Assembly: GCA_017940465.1 (NCBI GenBank)
Contig: JAGAYN010000017.1
Span: 57,503 to 121,502 of the forward strand
From: Bacteroidales bacterium
GTDB taxonomy: Bacteria; Bacteroidota; Bacteroidia; Bacteroidales; P3
DNA length: 64,000 nt
Direction of reading: 5' to 3'
The notes under the pieces were generated by a model. That model was given only the letters and a program-made list of their open reading frames with translations, made no database searches and was not told the origin of the DNA. The translations under genes were made by a program, and so were the position numbers. This document shows, piece after piece, positions 1 through 9,279 of this stretch (within the stretch, counting starts at the first letter, position 1; every line of letters starts with the position of its first letter).

Positions 1-57
1 GCGGGGCGCGAAAGGAAACATAAGATGAAGAACAACAAACATTTAAACATTATAACT

Positions 58-594
58 ATGAAAAAGTTTGCATTAATGTGCCTCTTTGCCACCATGGCAT
101 TCGGCATGGCCAACGCCCAGGACGAGGCGAAAAAGGATGTACCCGCCAATGGCGCCAAGATTCGTTTTGAATCGCTGGAGCACAACTACGGCGACATACC
201 CAAGGGCATCCCCGCAGTGTGCACCTTCACGGTGTACAACGACGGCAACGAGCCCCTGATCCTGCAGAATGTGAAGCCCTCGTGCGGCTGCACCACGCCC
301 AAGTACACTCAGAAGCCCATCATGCCCGGCCAGAGCGGCACCATCGAGGCCAGCTACAACGCCAACGCCATGGGCGGCTTCAACAAGACCATCACCGTCA
401 CCAGCAACGCGGTGAACGACCCGCGCGTGGTGCTGCGCATACGCGGCACGGTGAAGGAAAACGGCCAGGCCAAGCCCGAGGCGCCGCAGGCGCGCCCCAT
501 GCCGCAGCCCGAGAAGGCCCCCATGCGTTCCGCCGCACCGGCAGATCGCAAAGCCGTCAGAGCCGCCGACGCCCCCGTACCGGCCTCCCGTTAA
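58..594 (+). CDS. Secreted DUF1573 domain protein
   Basis: Exported protein of 178 residues and unknown biochemical role. The start at 58 is preferred over an in-frame ATG at 25 because it puts a signal peptide (charged MKK, hydrophobic core, cleavage after ANA) at the very N-terminus. The mature part carries the DUF1573 signature: 'HNYGDIPKG', then 'VKPSCGCTTP' with a CGC motif, then 'PGQSGTIEASYN'. This is an immunoglobulin-like fold common in Bacteroidota envelope proteins. The last 40 residues are a Pro/Ala/Arg-rich low-complexity tail. The next gene follows after 32 nt on the same strand. Family assignment is firm; function is unknown. Confidence 0.85.
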   Translation: MKKFALMCLFATMAFGMANAQDEAKKDVPANGAKIRFESLEHNYGDIPKGIPAVCTFTVYNDGNEPLILQNVKPSCGCTTPKYTQKPIMPGQSGTIEASYNANAMGGFNKTITVTSNAVNDPRVVLRIRGTVKENGQAKPEAPQARPMPQPEKAPMRSAAPADRKAVRAADAPVPASR

Positions 595-626
595 CCCATT
601 CGCAACCAGATTAAAGCATCCACTAC

Positions 627-1826
627 ATGCCTCAGATATCCAACAAGGGCCTCGACCTTCCGCAGTCGGCCATCCGTAAGCTCGTCCCCTTCGCCGACGC
701 CGCCAAGGAGCGTGGCGTACACGTCTACCACCTCAACATCGGCCAGCCCGACATCGAGACCCCCAAGGGCGCCCTCAAGGCACTGGCCGAGACCGAGATA
801 GGTGTCCTCGAATACAGCCACTCCGCCGGCATCCCCAGCTACCGCCGCGCCCTCTGCAACTACTACCACCGCCACGGCATCGACGTCACCCCCAACCAGG
901 TCATCGTCACCACCGGTGGCAGCGAAGCCCTTCAAATGGCCTTCACCGTCTGCCTCAACCCCGGCGACGAAATCATCATCCCCGAGCCCTACTACACCAA
1001 CTACAACACCTTCGCCAAACTCTGCGACGCCAAGATCGTCACCATCCCCAGCGACATACGCTCCGGCTTCGCCCTGCCCCCCATCGAGGACTTCGAGAAG
1101 GTCATCACCCCGCGCACCCGCGCCATCATGATCTGCAACCCCAACAACCCCACGGGCTACCTCTACACCCACGAGGAACTGCTCAAGGTGGCCGGACTGG
1201 TGAAGAAATACGACCTCTACCTCTTCGCCGACGAGGTCTACCGCGAGTTCTGCTACGACGGGCAGTCCCACTTCAGCGTCATGCAGCTCGAGGGCCTCGA
1301 GCGCAACACCATCCTCTTCGACTCGGTCTCCAAGCGCTACAGCGCCTGCGGAGCCCGCGTGGGCTGCATGGTGACGCGCAACAGCGAGGTCTACGCCATC
1401 GCCATGCGCCTGGCCCAGGCCCGCCTCTCGCCCCCCAGCTTCGGCCAGATATTCGCCGAGGCCGCCGTGAACACCCCCCAGGAATACTTCGACAAGGTGC
1501 AGGCCGAATATGTGGCCCGCCGCAACGTCGTCGTCGAGGGTGTGAACAAGATTCCCGGCTGCTTCTGCCCCATGCCCAAGGGCGCGTTCTACACAGTGAT
1601 TGACCTCCCGGTGGACGACAGCGACAAATTCTGCCAGTGGCTGCTGACCGACTTCTCCTACAACGGCGCCACCGTCATGCTCGCCCCCGCCACAGGCTTC
1701 TATGCCGAACCCGAACGCGGACGCCACCAGGCACGTATCACCTACTGCATCTGCCAGGACGACCTCAAGGCCGCCATCAAATGCCTCGAGGAAGCCCTCC
1801 GCGTCTACCCCGGCCGCACCGCATGA
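627..1826 (+). CDS. PLP-dependent aminotransferase, class I/II (aspartate aminotransferase-like)
   Basis: Cytosolic fold-type I transaminase of 399 residues, the usual family length. The PLP-binding lysine is K236 in 'SVSKRYSACGARVG'; D202 and Y205 of 'ADEVYREF' contact the cofactor, and 'NPNNPTG' (about 171-177) is the substrate/cofactor loop. The N-terminal 'NIGQPDIETP' is typical of the aspartate/aromatic aminotransferase subgroup. Substrate is probably aspartate or a related amino acid, but sequence alone does not settle it. The stop overlaps the start of the next gene (ATGA, 1823-1826), so the two are translationally coupled. Confidence 0.9.
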   Translation: MPQISNKGLDLPQSAIRKLVPFADAAKERGVHVYHLNIGQPDIETPKGALKALAETEIGVLEYSHSAGIPSYRRALCNYYHRHGIDVTPNQVIVTTGGSEALQMAFTVCLNPGDEIIIPEPYYTNYNTFAKLCDAKIVTIPSDIRSGFALPPIEDFEKVITPRTRAIMICNPNNPTGYLYTHEELLKVAGLVKKYDLYLFADEVYREFCYDGQSHFSVMQLEGLERNTILFDSVSKRYSACGARVGCMVTRNSEVYAIAMRLAQARLSPPSFGQIFAEAAVNTPQEYFDKVQAEYVARRNVVVEGVNKIPGCFCPMPKGAFYTVIDLPVDDSDKFCQWLLTDFSYNGATVMLAPATGFYAEPERGRHQARITYCICQDDLKAAIKCLEEALRVYPGRTA

Positions 1827-2275
1827 CACGCGAAGAACAGCGCAAACAAGTCATCTGCTCCTGCATAGCCATGCAGGAGCAGATTGCTAATGTCGCCAGG
1901 CAGGAAATGGAATCGGCCCAGCAACAGAGCAACGACTACGGCGCCAACGTGGACCGCTACGACTCCTACCGCACCAAGATGATGCGCAGCCGCGACATGT
2001 ACGCCCGCCAGCTCAGCAACGCACAGGCCGGCATCCGCGTGCTGCAGGACCTGCTGCGCCTGCCGCCGTTCGACAGCGTCGAGCACGGCGCCTGCGTCGT
2101 CACCGACCACCAGCGCTTCCTCCTCGCCATCGGCGCCGGCAAGTTCCAGTTGGGCCCCCACGTCTGGTTCGCCATCTCCGCCCAGACACCCATCTACATC
2201 GCCCTCAAGGGCAAGCGCATAGGCGACAGCCTCGTCTTCAACGGCCAGAGCCAGACAATCAAAGAGATATTTTAG
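1823..2275 (+). CDS. GreA/GreB-like protein (3-oxoacyl-ACP-synthase-linked Gre-like family or elongation-factor homologue)
   Basis: Protein of 150 residues with a Gre-like layout: an N-terminal helical, Gln-rich coiled-coil region (about 1-75) and a C-terminal FKBP-like barrel. The end matches the Gre C-terminal pattern: 'TPIYIALKGKRIGDSL' followed by 'SQTIKEIF', comparable to 'SPlgkALlGkkvGDev...I'. Gre factors bind the RNA polymerase secondary channel and promote transcript cleavage. The acidic tip residues of a true GreA are not obvious here, so it may be a Gre-like RNAP-binding protein. Start overlaps the aminotransferase stop (ATGA). It converges on the leftward gene that ends at 2272; the stop codons overlap. 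Confidence 0.65.
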   Translation: MTREEQRKQVICSCIAMQEQIANVARQEMESAQQQSNDYGANVDRYDSYRTKMMRSRDMYARQLSNAQAGIRVLQDLLRLPPFDSVEHGACVVTDHQRFLLAIGAGKFQLGPHVWFAISAQTPIYIALKGKRIGDSLVFNGQSQTIKEIF

Positions 2276-3711
2276 TCGGCCTTGATTCTTTCAATTACGG
2301 GAGTGCCGTCGTTGAAGTAAAGTCTTGCAAAGGGCTGCTTGGGCAGATGGAACCATTGCGTACGCAAGGTGGAGTTGTTCCACAGACGCCACCAAGGGAC
2401 AGCCAGAAATGCATCAGTCACCATATAATCAGGATTGTTCAGAAGTAGAGGTTCGTCCTCGATATAGATGTTGATGGTGCGCTCCGAGCCTTGCAGTGCG
2501 CTGATGAGCATGGACTCGAAGGATGTACACCAAGAGTTTATGTCGAATACGCCTTGGATGTCGTCTTGGGAGGTTACCATCTTGTGTATTCCCTTGCGGT
2601 TGGCAACTTCCGTTATCTCCTTTATTTTGTTAATGCGCTGGCGGTAGTGTTTGGATGTGTCGACAATCTTGATAAAACCCATGAGCAATGCGACTGACAT
2701 AAGGAAGAGCCAAATGTATTTCCCGCGTAGGCTGGTGTTTGGCGTAACCTCGCAAACAAAGGGTATTGCTGCAAAAAATATCAGAGGCATCCATGCCCGT
2801 TCAATACATACGGCACTATTATCCGAGCGATATACAATGGCTGTCATAATGATGAAGCACACATTAAAAAGAACACTATAGGTCAGCCGTACCCATTCGC
2901 GGCGACGTATGTAGTATACGGCTACGACGATGTAGAGTACAATGGGATATATATATAGGTCGGCCAATCGGTTGGCAAAACCGATTACGACTTTCATTTC
3001 GTTCGGGTGCGTAATGGCGAAGAGGGCATCGGACAAGGTGGGTATGTAGTCCGAATCGTGGCCCGAGATGGACAACGATCGGATAATCACACAAGCCACT
3101 AGTACCGATGAGGCCACTATCAGTTGCATATTAGGCCGTAATCGCTTATATACGAGGAAATACCCGACAAGATAAACCACAAAGAACATGCCGATTGGAT
3201 GTATAAAAACGGCAGCAGCAGTTGCCAACGCAACACAAAGGCTGTGCAGAATATGCCTGATGAAGCCCGCTTCTTTCTTGGGACAATGCAGGAGCAGTGC
3301 AGCCAGCAGAATGGCATAAACCATCAAGGAGAAACTCTCAGAGATGGCATGAAAAAATGTATGGCGCATGCAGAGCAAGGGTAGTAGTAGAGTCAATCCA
3401 AGTCTAACATCATGCAGTATATATGTGATAAGGATATAAATACTGTATGCCAGCAAAGGCGCGGCTGCCGAGTAGGATACAATAATAACTTGCAGAGGCA
3501 GGTGCAGTTTGATACAGATTAACGGAAGTGTCTGAGTGATCACCATTGTGTAGCGATGGTCGTACACAGCGTACCAGTCACATTGTATCATTTCGAAAAT
3601 CTGGACTGCTGAGTCCATGAATATGGAGCGTTCATTAGCGAGTAAGACACTTATTGCAATGAGCATCAGAAACCCGACATGCCCAATCAGTAGTGGTATT
3701 TTTCTATTCAT
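2272..3711 (-). CDS. Multi-pass membrane protein, candidate GT-C type glycosyltransferase
   Basis: Integral membrane protein of 479 residues with roughly ten hydrophobic segments, beginning with 'HVGFLMLIAISVLLA', and a soluble C-terminal region of about 120 residues. The acidic loop after TM1 ('SIFMDSAVQIFEMI') resembles the first periplasmic loop of GT-C enzymes, where an Asp is often catalytic. No named family is recognised. Last gene of a three-gene leftward set with a GT2 glycosyltransferase and another membrane protein (17 nt gap), which points to lipid-linked sugar transfer or surface glycan modification. AT-richer than the preceding aminotransferase. Confidence 0.6.
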   Translation of the reverse strand: MNRKIPLLIGHVGFLMLIAISVLLANERSIFMDSAVQIFEMIQCDWYAVYDHRYTMVITQTLPLICIKLHLPLQVIIVSYSAAAPLLAYSIYILITYILHDVRLGLTLLLPLLCMRHTFFHAISESFSLMVYAILLAALLLHCPKKEAGFIRHILHSLCVALATAAAVFIHPIGMFFVVYLVGYFLVYKRLRPNMQLIVASSVLVACVIIRSLSISGHDSDYIPTLSDALFAITHPNEMKVVIGFANRLADLYIYPIVLYIVVAVYYIRRREWVRLTYSVLFNVCFIIMTAIVYRSDNSAVCIERAWMPLIFFAAIPFVCEVTPNTSLRGKYIWLFLMSVALLMGFIKIVDTSKHYRQRINKIKEITEVANRKGIHKMVTSQDDIQGVFDINSWCTSFESMLISALQGSERTINIYIEDEPLLLNNPDYMVTDAFLAVPWWRLWNNSTLRTQWFHLPKQPFARLYFNDGTPVIERIKAD

Positions 3712-3728
3712 GAGATACTTAGTGTTTT

Positions 3729-5090
3729 TTATCGATTACCTTGCCGTGCTGAATCATAGTCGGGGTTTTTAAGTAAAGACGAGAACCTTTTGGACGGCGT
3801 GGTACGGAAGAAGCCGTCAAAGTAGGCGGCACGTGTCATGGAGTCCCAATGTATGGATCCGTGGATGTAACGTAGGTTGTGGAATGCCGATAGCATGGTT
3901 ATCGCTGACAGGATCACAACCATTATCGATCGTAGCACAGGCTTGCATCCAGCAAGCCACTCTATCCATGCTGCCAGAGGGATAACCATCAGGGCCTGAC
4001 ATTCAATCATAGCCCTCATTCCGCGGCTCCCACCGTACCACCAGCACCACCACGAGAATACAACATATACATTGAGGACAAAGAATACGGAGATAGCCCA
4101 GAAGAGGTTGCGATGGTGGCGGTAGAGCGGAAGCAGTCCCATCAATGCAAATGACATGACAGGTGTGTATACAAGCCATCCTTTTCGGAAGCCAAATAGG
4201 CCCTCCACAATCTTCGGATTGCCAAAGAAGAAACGCTCGTTGTCGCCATAGGAATAGAAAAAGAGTTGGCCTGTATTGACGAACCAATATACCATTTGCG
4301 GTATCCATACAAGCACTGCCGCCATGGCCATTAACACAATTTTGCACCAAGAGTCTTTAAATATTCGGCACTTGTTATTTATTGTCTCTTTAGACCGCAC
4401 GCCGTACAGGGCAAAGTACACCCCTACCAGTATATTGGAAGGACGCACGAGACTGATAATCCCTATCGTCAATCCGACCGCCACTGACCGCCATACCGAG
4501 GGTTTTTCATGCCACAATTCGGTCAGTAGTGCAAATAGAGCGAAGAGACAGAAACTGAAAGCATGCGACATAGGTGGCTCGTAGAGGCTGTACCAGTACA
4601 GATTTGTGCCGAATATCAGAATGACCAGCACAATGGATGTTATCCATTCAGGGAAATGACGCAGCAATACCTTTCGTAACAAAAAAAGGCCAAGAATGGT
4701 ATAGAACAATCCCGCTAGGGTAAGCGCGAAGGCGTAGGGAACCGTAAAACCGTTGGCTTCATTTCCCAGGGCAGGTGCTGCGATATGCATGGCCAGGAAG
4801 AATGGACTGTACATGATGCTCATCCCCATGGTGGTCTTGATAACCTTGCGTCCATCAGGCAACGTTTCAGGCCAATAGGTGCCGACGTGTTCGTGGTCGG
4901 TGAACGATAGGGTGAGGTCATGCTCAATGAATGTGGCTGGAAGATAAGCGTAATAGGAAATGACGTCCCATGCGATGACCTTCTCCGGTGTGGACCAGAT
5001 GTGTTTGTTGAACATGCGGAATGTCAACGTTGATGCCACAACGAGAAGTACAAGCAGGCTGATGCTTATTGTCTTGCCAAATAGTTTCAT
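3729..5090 (-). CDS. Multi-pass membrane protein, GT-C/PMT-like glycosyltransferase candidate
   Basis: Protein of 453 residues with an N-terminal TM segment and about ten further hydrophobic helices. A first extracytoplasmic loop carries an acidic Asp ('VIAWDVISYYAYLPAT'), as in polyprenyl-phosphate-sugar dependent GT-C transferases. The mid-protein 'VRPSNILVGVYFALYG' segment also resembles that superfamily. It starts at 5090 and overlaps the stop of the GT2 gene by 4 nt, so translation is coupled. The likely division of labour is that the GT2 enzyme makes or uses a lipid-linked sugar and this protein transfers it on the far side of the membrane. That pathway is inference. Confidence 0.6.
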   Translation of the reverse strand: MKLFGKTISISLLVLLVVASTLTFRMFNKHIWSTPEKVIAWDVISYYAYLPATFIEHDLTLSFTDHEHVGTYWPETLPDGRKVIKTTMGMSIMYSPFFLAMHIAAPALGNEANGFTVPYAFALTLAGLFYTILGLFLLRKVLLRHFPEWITSIVLVILIFGTNLYWYSLYEPPMSHAFSFCLFALFALLTELWHEKPSVWRSVAVGLTIGIISLVRPSNILVGVYFALYGVRSKETINNKCRIFKDSWCKIVLMAMAAVLVWIPQMVYWFVNTGQLFFYSYGDNERFFFGNPKIVEGLFGFRKGWLVYTPVMSFALMGLLPLYRHHRNLFWAISVFFVLNVYVVFSWWCWWYGGSRGMRAMIECQALMVIPLAAWIEWLAGCKPVLRSIMVVILSAITMLSAFHNLRYIHGSIHWDSMTRAAYFDGFFRTTPSKRFSSLLKNPDYDSARQGNR

Positions 5091-6034
5091 CTCTTGTCGA
5101 ATGGGTTGGAGGCCGTGATGTCGTATTGTATTGCTGCCAGCAGCATCTGGAAGCCCAATATGAACGTCAGCACCGCAATCATAATGGTACCGGTAGGCGA
5201 TGGACTACTAGTGGAGGCATAGTGTATCCATTCGCATAGTCCGAAAATGAGTCCGAACAGGAACAGCGGCAGCCCTACCAGGTTGTAGACCGAGCAGATG
5301 TTGAAGTCGTAGACAAAATAACTCAAGTACAGCCGTCTCAGATACGCGGCGACAAGCCGAGGTGGGAAAGAGAAGAGCGTTTTGCTGATGCTGAGGTTCG
5401 ATTTTTCGTCGGCATAAATGGCCGGCATGGTCACCTCGCGGATGCGGGCACCTGTGTAGTGCATCTCGACGAGCATGGAGCTCTCAAAGAAGAACCTGTC
5501 GGCCACACGCTCCATGTCCATCCGTCGCAAGGTGGTCGTGCGGATGGCGAAGAAGCCGTTGACAGGGTCGCTGATGTTCCAGTAGCCGCTGGCCATCTTT
5601 ACCATGAATCCTATCCCCATATTTCCCATGCGCCGTATGGCAGGCATGGCGTGCAGCATCTGCCTGTCAAAGAGGCGGTTTCCCTTGGAGAAGTCGTTCT
5701 CGTCCAGAGCGTCGACCAGCGAGGCAATGTAGGAAGTGTCCATCTGTCCGTCGCCATCTACCTTGACTACTACGTCGACATTGGTGTCCAGTGTTTTCCG
5801 GAATGCAGTTTTCATTGCTCCTCCAACGCCCATGTTCTTCGTGTGGTGAAGGGCGATGATACGGTTGTCGCTGGATGCCAACTGGTCAACGAGGGCCGGG
5901 GTGCCGTCGGGCGAGCAGTCGTCCACCAGCACGATGCAGTCCACAAAAGCGGGTAGCCCCTGGACCACTTGCTCCAGGGTCTGCTCCACTTTGTAGCACG
6001 GGATGGCTGTTGCCACTTTAAGGCTGTTGTACAT
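5087..6034 (-). CDS. Family 2 glycosyltransferase, polyprenyl-phosphate sugar synthase type (GtrB/DPM1-like)
   Basis: Protein of 315 residues. The N-terminal GT-A domain opens with 'AIPCYKVEQTLEQVV', continues with 'VLVDDCSPDGT', and has the metal-binding DxD region at 'VVKVDGDGQMD'. Two C-terminal TM helices ('LVGLPLFLFGLIFGL' and 'IMIAVLTFILGFQML') match GtrB/dolichol-phosphate-mannose synthase-like enzymes that load a sugar from a nucleotide donor onto polyprenyl phosphate at the cytoplasmic face. First gene of the leftward three-gene operon; the about 275-nt leader upstream contains strong secondary structure (see 6035-6316). Confidence 0.85.
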   Translation of the reverse strand: MYNSLKVATAIPCYKVEQTLEQVVQGLPAFVDCIVLVDDCSPDGTPALVDQLASSDNRIIALHHTKNMGVGGAMKTAFRKTLDTNVDVVVKVDGDGQMDTSYIASLVDALDENDFSKGNRLFDRQMLHAMPAIRRMGNMGIGFMVKMASGYWNISDPVNGFFAIRTTTLRRMDMERVADRFFFESSMLVEMHYTGARIREVTMPAIYADEKSNLSISKTLFSFPPRLVAAYLRRLYLSYFVYDFNICSVYNLVGLPLFLFGLIFGLCEWIHYASTSSPSPTGTIMIAVLTFILGFQMLLAAIQYDITASNPFDKR

Positions 6035-6316
6035 TGCTTGGTATCATTTATAAATATAAAAAACCGCGAGTATCTCTTGTTGGCACTCGAGGTTCTGGAC
6101 TACCTATAACCCAAACAAAAAAGCCCGCGATTTCTCTGCGAGCGTTCCGCTTCAATGTTGGGTTATAGCGAATACGAAATTGTCCAGATTCCGAGTGCTA
6201 TTTTGAAAGCAAAAACGCTTTTTATTCCTTGTTATTTATCCTGTTTTCTTTTTTATTCTTTTGGTTTTCAATCCGTTGTTTTATCATCGACCTAATGGGT
6301 CGCTACTGCAAATATA
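6035..6316 (-). promoter_or_regulatory. Long structured leader of the glycosyltransferase operon, possible attenuator or small RNA
   Basis: A -7 box TATATTTG reads leftward at 6309-6316. Downstream on the minus strand two T-tract hairpins appear. One is at 6117-6143 (stem GCTCGC/GCGGGC, then six T). The other is at 6058-6092 (CC-CGAGT/ACTCG-GG with one mismatch, then six T). Two long-range inverted repeats embrace the first: 6083-6100 with 6182-6198, and 6104-6113 with 6159-6168. Arm 6083-6100 overlaps the stem of the second hairpin, so alternative folds compete. This is what an attenuator or riboswitch expression platform looks like; a stand-alone ncRNA is also possible. No known riboswitch class is recognised. 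Confidence 0.45.
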
Positions 6317-6334
6317 CAATTTTTTTCTGCGGGG

Positions 6335-6520
6335 ATGAAACATTTTTCTGTGGGGTGCGTTATATAAGGGTGGTGGGCCGCTGTCTGGGCCGCCGGATTT
6401 CCCCGCTGAAGTTAAAGAACAGTTAAGGAACAGTTAAAGAACAGCCTTAGGAATTGCCTGTGGGATGCCTGGTGGGTACCTGTTGGATTCCTGTTGGTTG
6501 TCAGCGGGTTGCGATGGTGG
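6335..6520. repeat. Dispersed intergenic repeat, copy A (three 11-nt units)
   Basis: Contains 'GCGTTATATAA' (about 6357-6367), then three tandem 11-nt units GTTAAAGAACA / GTTAAGGAACA / GTTAAAGAACA (6411-6443), then a degenerate run of short 'GGAATNCCTG/GGGTACCTG' units. The same order recurs near 43.0, 44.9, 53.3 and 56.2 kb. Here it lies between the 3' end of the AddB-like gene and the promoter of the glycosyltransferase operon. No gene is seen in 6317-6537. Confidence 0.7.
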
Positions 6521-6537
6521 GTGCCGGGGGATGGGGA

Positions 6538-9279
6538 TCAGCGGTGGGCGCTGTCGCAGAAGGCGGCGGCGGGGCAGTAGCGGCAGGCATCGCGCGAGGG
6601 GGTGGGGATGAAGTCGAGGCCGGGGTTCATCAGTTCGCCGGTTTTGTCGCACAGGGTCTGCTCGAAGAGGTCGAGGCGGTCGGGGGTGATGAGGGTGTCG
6701 CCGTCCCAGCAGGCGAGGTGCACGTCGGAGCGCAGGTGGCGCAGGGGGTAGATGCCGGCGGCGAGCCGGATGGCGCTTCGGGGGTGGGCCTTGGTGTAGA
6801 TGAGGGCGTACCACATCAGTTGCAGCCATTTGGCGGGCATGGGGTCGGAGTGGGTGATTTCCTTGTCGTCGAGGCTTCCGGTTTTGTAGTCGATGATGCG
6901 GAGGGTGCCGTCGAAGAGGTCCACGCGGTCCACTTTGCCTTTGAGTTTCACGCCGGTGCCTGGCAGGGTGTAGGGGGCGATTTCCTCTTCGGTGGCCTGG
7001 AGTTGCAGGGTGTGCCCCTGGCGGAGCAGGGCGAGTTCGTTTTCCAGCAGGTGACGCAGCTGGTTTTCGGCCACGGAGTGGAGGAAGCGGTTGCGCCCTT
7101 CGCTGCTGCGGCCGTGGGCGTAGAGGCGGTCGAATTCCTCTTGCAGGAGCTGCGACAGGTGGTCGAGGGCGGCGCGGATGGCGTCGGGGGGCAGGGGGGT
7201 GCCGAGGTGGGGCTGGTAGATGCGTTGGAGGAGTCCGTGCACCACGTCGCCGAGGTCGGCGGCGTCGAGTTCCTCTTCCAGCGTGCGGCGTTCCTTGACG
7301 TCCAGCACGCGTGCGAAGTAGTATTTCAGTGGGCACTCGATGAAGTCGCTGAAGCTGGTGGGCGAGATGCCGCTTTCCGCCATGCGGCGTAGTTTCTGCA
7401 TGACGGCTTCTGTCTTGCGTCCGGGCTGCGGTGGGGTGCCGGTGGCGAGGGAGGTGTCGGCGCTGACGGTGAGGTGTCGCACGTGGATGCCGAAGCGCGG
7501 TGCCAGTTCGCTCTCCACCTGCCGCAGGAAGCGGCTGGGTTCCCCCTTGCCCATGCCGTCGGTTTCGGAACTGTAGAGGAGGTAGACTTCCTCGGCGCGC
7601 TGCAGGAGGTGGTAGAAGTTGTAGGCGAAGACGGCGTCTTTTTCGTGGTAGGTGGGCAGGCCGTAGTCCACTTTCAGGTGCTGGGGCACGAGGGTGTTGC
7701 CTCCGCGTCCGCCTGGCACCACGCCTTCGTTGGCCGAAAGGAGGATGACGCGCCGGAAGTCGAGGTTGCGCGTCTCGAGCATACCCAGTATCTGGAGGCC
7801 CGACATGGGCTCGCCGATGAGGGCGATCTGGTGTCGGCGTGCGATGCGGGTGTATACCTTTTCAAGGGTGTCTATGTTGGAAACAAAGGGGTAGGTGGAA
7901 AGGAGTGTGTCGAGGTTGGCCAGCACTTCGGCTAGGCTCCCCAGGGCCTGTCGTTCCTTGCCGGCTGCCATCAGGTCGCTTTCTGCCAGCAGCGTGGCCA
8001 GCCGTCGCAGGAGATTCAGGCATCCGGCCGGTGACACAGCCCCGTCGGGGAACAGGAACAGGATATTCTCCGGCACAAGCGAAGCCAGGTCGGAGGCGGT
8101 GCAACGGATGATGTTGCCGGAATGCAGGTGGCGTTCCACCTTGCGGGATATCTCGGGGGTGGGTGCGATGTGGCGGTCGGAGAGCAGGGCGAGCACGTCG
8201 GTATGATAATAGCCCCGCGAGGTGTGCTGGCGGTAGAGGGAGAACACCTTGAGCACGAGGGCGTGTACCATGCTGTCGGCATAGGCATATCCCATGGATA
8301 TGTTCACCTTCCCGGTGCCCACTTCGTCAGGGAGGGCGTTGAGCACTGGCATCAGCAGGCTTTCATCGGCCAGCACTATAGCGGTGCGGTCGCCACTCTC
8401 TTCGGCAGGCAGGCGGGAAAGCAACTGGCCGGTGAACTTGCATTGTAGTATATTTTCCGGACATTCCACGATGGTGATGGCTCGGCTTCCCTGACTGAAC
8501 AGGGATTCCCCCCGAGGCTCCAGCCCGGGGAACTGCTTCCGATGCTTGCGGAGGAAGTGGCCTGCCTCCTGTTCTTCGGCTGTATAGTAGGGGTCGTAGT
8601 CGGTGAGCAGGTGGCCTATGCCCAGGGATTGGTAGTGGTTGATTATCATCCGCTCGCATTCGCTCATGGCATTGAATCCGATGAAGTACACTGCCTGCCA
8701 GGGGTACGGGGCGGCCAGTTCCGCGATGTGTTCGGCCACATGCCGGTAGGCCATGCCGCCGTAAGCCTTTCCTTGTGGCAGGAGGCGCTCACGCAGGAGG
8801 GTATAGTACTGGTGCAGGGAGCGGTAGAAGTCGAGGTAGTCCAGTTGGAAAGGGGTAAGCGGTGCGCCGTCGAGATGCCATTCTCCCAGTTGCTTCTCGT
8901 CATGGATATGCGAAAAGAGGCGACGTGCATCGACCATGTACTGGTCCACCTCCGAGAAGTCGCCCAGCATGAGGTCGCCGAAGGAGATGAAGTCCTCGAA
9001 TGTCTGGTATTTACGGTCGGCGCCCCCGAGCTGTATATGTATGTCGTAGAGCTCGAAGAGGAGGAATTCGTTGGGCACGATCTCCAGCCCCCCCAGGTCG
9101 GCCACCAGTTCGTCGATGGTCTTCACCGTGGGGAGGAATATGGGCCGCTCCAGGTGCTTGAACTGATTGAGGAAGAATCGCTTGGAACGGTTGTTGTTGA
9201 AGACGGCGAGCACGCGGTCGGTGTCGTGCGGATGTTCCTGTGCGATGCGGAGGGCTACTTGCTGGAGGAAGGGTACCAT
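6538..9279 (-). CDS. AddB-like PD-(D/E)XK nuclease, double-strand-break repair
   Basis: Protein of 913 residues from the ATG at 9279; the open frame continues upstream but there lies antisense-like inside the next gene. The C-terminal domain has the RecB/AddB nuclease core 'GKVDRVDLFDG' then 'LRIIDYKTGS' (D-x-K) and an AddB-type four-cysteine [4Fe-4S] staple: one Cys in 'DFIECPLKYYF' and three in 'ACRYCPAAAFC' at the extreme C-terminus. The N-terminus ('LAVFNNNRSKRFFLNQF') sits where a Walker A would be but lacks GxGKT, so the helicase half is probably inactive. An AddA partner is not in the window. Its start overlaps the upstream nucleotidyltransferase stop by 25 nt. Confidence 0.85.
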   Translation of the reverse strand: MVPFLQQVALRIAQEHPHDTDRVLAVFNNNRSKRFFLNQFKHLERPIFLPTVKTIDELVADLGGLEIVPNEFLLFELYDIHIQLGGADRKYQTFEDFISFGDLMLGDFSEVDQYMVDARRLFSHIHDEKQLGEWHLDGAPLTPFQLDYLDFYRSLHQYYTLLRERLLPQGKAYGGMAYRHVAEHIAELAAPYPWQAVYFIGFNAMSECERMIINHYQSLGIGHLLTDYDPYYTAEEQEAGHFLRKHRKQFPGLEPRGESLFSQGSRAITIVECPENILQCKFTGQLLSRLPAEESGDRTAIVLADESLLMPVLNALPDEVGTGKVNISMGYAYADSMVHALVLKVFSLYRQHTSRGYYHTDVLALLSDRHIAPTPEISRKVERHLHSGNIIRCTASDLASLVPENILFLFPDGAVSPAGCLNLLRRLATLLAESDLMAAGKERQALGSLAEVLANLDTLLSTYPFVSNIDTLEKVYTRIARRHQIALIGEPMSGLQILGMLETRNLDFRRVILLSANEGVVPGGRGGNTLVPQHLKVDYGLPTYHEKDAVFAYNFYHLLQRAEEVYLLYSSETDGMGKGEPSRFLRQVESELAPRFGIHVRHLTVSADTSLATGTPPQPGRKTEAVMQKLRRMAESGISPTSFSDFIECPLKYYFARVLDVKERRTLEEELDAADLGDVVHGLLQRIYQPHLGTPLPPDAIRAALDHLSQLLQEEFDRLYAHGRSSEGRNRFLHSVAENQLRHLLENELALLRQGHTLQLQATEEEIAPYTLPGTGVKLKGKVDRVDLFDGTLRIIDYKTGSLDDKEITHSDPMPAKWLQLMWYALIYTKAHPRSAIRLAAGIYPLRHLRSDVHLACWDGDTLITPDRLDLFEQTLCDKTGELMNPGLDFIPTPSRDACRYCPAAAFCDSAHR

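Noticed and set aside
591-1829. 412-codon open frame antisense to the aminotransferase
   Set aside because: The sense frame has all PLP-enzyme motifs; the antisense product is a Val/Gly/Asp-rich shadow.
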